Positions 5,790 to 7,219 of a DNA stretch of 7,219 nt are shown here, in pieces (the stretch's first letter is position 1; every line of letters starts with the position of its first letter). The position numbers and the translations under genes were made by a program. Where the stretch lies: positions 1-7,219 of the forward strand of contig JAAYUR010000166.1 of the NCBI GenBank assembly GCA_012517645.1, read 5' to 3'. Origin of the DNA: Treponema sp. (lineage in GTDB: Bacteria; Spirochaetota; Spirochaetia; Treponematales; UBA12059). Under the pieces are notes generated by a model, which saw only the letters and a program-made list of their open reading frames with translations, ran no database searches and was not told where the DNA came from.

Positions 5790-6553
5790 TACCCGCAGAG
5801 CCTTGGTTTCGTGAATCCCAGGGCCCGGGAGAATCCGATGGCCGCGGCCACGGGCCCCGGCGAACAGGCCGCTCGATCCTCGTTGCCCCGGCGGATGACC
5901 TCCCGGCCGTCCAGGGCCAGGATCGCGCTTAGGATCCCGCCGTCGTTCACCTCCCGCACCCAGTCCAGGGCCTCGGAACCCCTTCCTTTCGGGGAAAACC
6001 CGTAGTTCGGGCCGTAGTGAGTCAAATCCGTGGAGGCCAGGAAGAAGACCTTTCGCCCCAGGTCCGAGGCGGCCCGGGCCGCGGCGGATCCCAGGGTCTC
6101 CGCGGACTCGTCGTTGGGGACCCGAAGCCACAGGACCATGGCTTCGGGAAACCGGAGCCGAACCAGGGGAAGCAGGACTTCCACGGTGTTGTCCACCCAG
6201 ATATCCGATTCCAGCCGGAGGTAGGCGCCCAAGGCCTCCGCCAGCTCGAGATCCGCAGGAATAAGTCCCAAGGGAGTCCGAAAAGCCTCTTCCGAAGCGG
6301 CCAGCGGAAGGGATCCCGGCGGCCTGTGGCCGCCGGCCACGATGACCGTCCGGGTGTCGGTGCGAGCCCTGCGCAGGGTGTCCCAGGCGAGGCGCCCGGA
6401 AAAATACCAACCCGCATGGGGGGCTACTCCCGCTCCCGCGGTCTGGTCCGGTCCCTCCTCCAGGGTTTTTTCCCACTCGGCGACCGCGGCCCGGATTTGA
6501 TCCTCCTCGGACGGGTACCACCCGGCTTCCAGGGACCTGCTTCGGATTCGCAT
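5723..6553 (-). CDS. amrB: Memo-family protein (AmmeMemoRadiSam system protein B)
   Basis: Member of the Memo family (PF01875 type), a fold related to class III extradiol dioxygenases (LigB) with a mononuclear metal site; the bacterial reaction is not established. In many genomes it sits with an AMMECR1 protein and a radical SAM enzyme. The 276 residues match the usual length. Motifs in order: AGWYPSEED at 10-18, APHAGWYFSG at 44-53 with H46, AGGHRPPG at 73-80 with H76, TPLGLIPAD at 93-101, STDLTHYGPNYGF at 174-186 with D176 and H179, and C230 in the late AACSPGP stretch. H46, H76, D176, H179 and C230 match the metal and active-site residues described for human MEMO1, so the site looks intact. 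The usual EHSxExxLPF motif is degraded to DNTVEVLLPL at 121-130, losing its His. The start has AAAAGGGGG five bases upstream. Neither AMMECR1 nor radical SAM partner is in the window. Transcribed alone. Confidence 0.88.
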   Translation of the reverse strand: MRIRSRSLEAGWYPSEEDQIRAAVAEWEKTLEEGPDQTAGAGVAPHAGWYFSGRLAWDTLRRARTDTRTVIVAGGHRPPGSLPLAASEEAFRTPLGLIPADLELAEALGAYLRLESDIWVDNTVEVLLPLVRLRFPEAMVLWLRVPNDESAETLGSAAARAASDLGRKVFFLASTDLTHYGPNYGFSPKGRGSEALDWVREVNDGGILSAILALDGREVIRRGNEDRAACSPGPVAAAIGFSRALGFTKPRLCGYYTSFDVHPSDSFVGYCSVVFE

Positions 6554-6558
6554 AGGCG

Positions 6559-6567
6559 CCCCCTTTT
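6559..6567 (-). promoter_or_regulatory. Ribosome binding site of the Memo-family gene
   Basis: On the minus strand AAAAGGGGG ends five bases before the ATG at 6553. It supports that start and contrasts with the SD-less starts at 3108 and 3193. Confidence 0.6.
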
Positions 6568-6600
6568 CCGCTTGAACGGTTCCGTTTTCCGGTCTCCTAC

Positions 6601-6608
6601 AGTATACT
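6601..6608. promoter_or_regulatory. Palindromic AGTATACT, overlapping divergent -10 boxes
   Basis: AGTATACT equals its own reverse complement and so gives TATACT on both strands: plus at 6603-6608, minus at 6606-6601. On the minus side this predicts a Memo mRNA leader of roughly 40 bases that holds a Shine-Dalgarno. On the plus side it predicts a start only about 4-6 bases before the ATG at 6620, so the membrane-protein mRNA is nearly leaderless. No good -35 box is seen at normal spacing on either side. The two promoters could not be occupied at once. Confidence 0.5.
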
Positions 6609-6619
6609 CGGAATTCATC

Positions 6620-7219
6620 ATGGATGGATCAAAACGCACGATCTTTCTGGCGGCCAGCCTGGCCGTGTTCCTGGCCGCCCTGGGAGTATCCTCCGTACGG
6701 CTGGCCCTGCGGTACTCGGATAACCTGCGCAAGTCCCAAGCCCTTTTCCAATCCCTGAGGGCCTCCGCGTCCCGGGCCTTGCTCCAATCCGGGCCCGGGG
6801 ACGAGTCCTGGAGAAGCCTCGCCCGAGGCGTCTATAAAGACGACGAGTCCGTGCTCCTGGTCGTGCTGTACGCGCCGGGGACGGGCATTCTCCACATGGT
6901 TCCCGCCTCCGCGCCCTACCTGGAAGGCCCTCCCCAGAACTCCTCGGTTCCGCCGGAGCTATATTACCCGCCCCAGACCGTTTCCCGGCTCTCCGCCGTG
7001 GTCGGAGCCTCCGGGGGGTCCCCGGTTACCCTGGAAGTCCTGTACTCACTGGTCCGCCAACGGGACGTATACGAGGCGGCCCGGCTGGGACTTATCCTCG
7101 CCGCGGCCTGGACGGCCCTCTGCCTGCTCTGGGTGACCCTCGCCGGGTTGCGCTCCGGCGCCGTACCACCGGTCGGGGTCCCCTCCCCCGCCGAGGCTCC
7201 ATCCCTGAGGTCGCCGGCG
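6620..7219 (+). CDS. Two-helix membrane protein, possibly a sensor; C-terminus outside window
   Basis: The frame from ATG 6620 is open for exactly 200 codons to the window edge. Residues 7-28 form a membrane helix preceded by K5 and R6, residues about 29-156 form a non-membrane domain, and residues 157-178 form a second helix followed by R178. By the positive-inside rule the middle domain is outside the cytoplasm. After the second helix comes a Pro/Ala-rich linker (residues 180-200, VPPVGVPSPAEAP) leading toward whatever follows. This layout is that of a membrane-bound sensor with an extracytoplasmic input domain and a cytoplasmic output domain, but no output domain is in view and I do not recognise the input domain. 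Codon use is like the neighbours. It is divergent from the Memo gene across a 66-base gap. A weak GGAA sits six bases before the ATG; the -10 box position suggests little leader. A non-signalling membrane protein is equally allowed. Confidence 0.75.
   Translation, partial: MDGSKRTIFLAASLAVFLAALGVSSVRLALRYSDNLRKSQALFQSLRASASRALLQSGPGDESWRSLARGVYKDDESVLLVVLYAPGTGILHMVPASAPYLEGPPQNSSVPPELYYPPQTVSRLSAVVGASGGSPVTLEVLYSLVRQRDVYEAARLGLILAAAWTALCLLWVTLAGLRSGAVPPVGVPSPAEAPSLRSPA

Noticed and set aside
1..7219. CRISPR array, insertion sequence, tRNA, rRNA or phage module
   Set aside because: No regularly spaced repeats, transposase or integrase frames, terminal inverted repeats or tRNA-like folds were seen on either strand.

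Overview
The window is GC-rich bacterial chromosome with tightly packed genes, many G/C third positions and short intergenic gaps. It suggests a spirochaete-like bacterium (Spirochaetota, Treponema/Spirochaeta relatives). That guess rests on gene style: a stand-alone FecR-domain envelope protein, a divergent MurD with an unknown gene fused to it by overlap, and a solitary Memo-family protein. No rRNA or other marker confirms it, so treat the phylum as a low-to-moderate confidence inference. I see no mobile element, CRISPR array, tRNA or rRNA.

Layout. Bases 2-1204 (+) carry the 3' part of an FGGY-family carbohydrate kinase whose N-terminus lies outside the window. One base after its stop starts an AEC-family permease (1206-2129, +), with a strong ribosome binding site inside the kinase end, so the two form an operon. 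Converging on it is a secreted or envelope FecR-domain protein (2185-3108, -). The 84-base gap 3109-3192 is a divergent promoter region. To its right is an operon of an unrecognised cytoplasmic protein (3193-4155, +) and murD (4130-5542, +), which overlap by 26 bases. After a hairpin comes a doubtful 66-codon reading frame that begins like an ACT domain (5589-5789, +). Convergent to this is a Memo / AmmeMemoRadiSam protein B homologue (5723-6553, -). The gap 6554-6619 is a second divergent promoter region centred on a palindromic -10 box. The last gene (6620-7219, +) is a membrane protein of two predicted helices, cut by the window edge.

How the genes work together. Kinase plus permease look like a small solute-handling unit. 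The unknown gene plus murD are very probably translationally coupled and link the unknown protein to cell-wall precursor synthesis or to growth. FecR, Memo and the last membrane protein are single-gene units as far as the window shows.

The most notable non-coding signal is at the starts. The FecR gene and the unknown gene both have a TATACT -10 box so close to the ATG that the transcripts should be leaderless. Genes inside operons (permease, murD), and the Memo gene, instead have clear Shine-Dalgarno sequences. No gene cluster in the window looks like an obvious new multi-gene system. The best leads are the murD-coupled unknown protein, the unusual MurD active-site residues, the leaderless promoter pair and the possible ACT-domain remnant.
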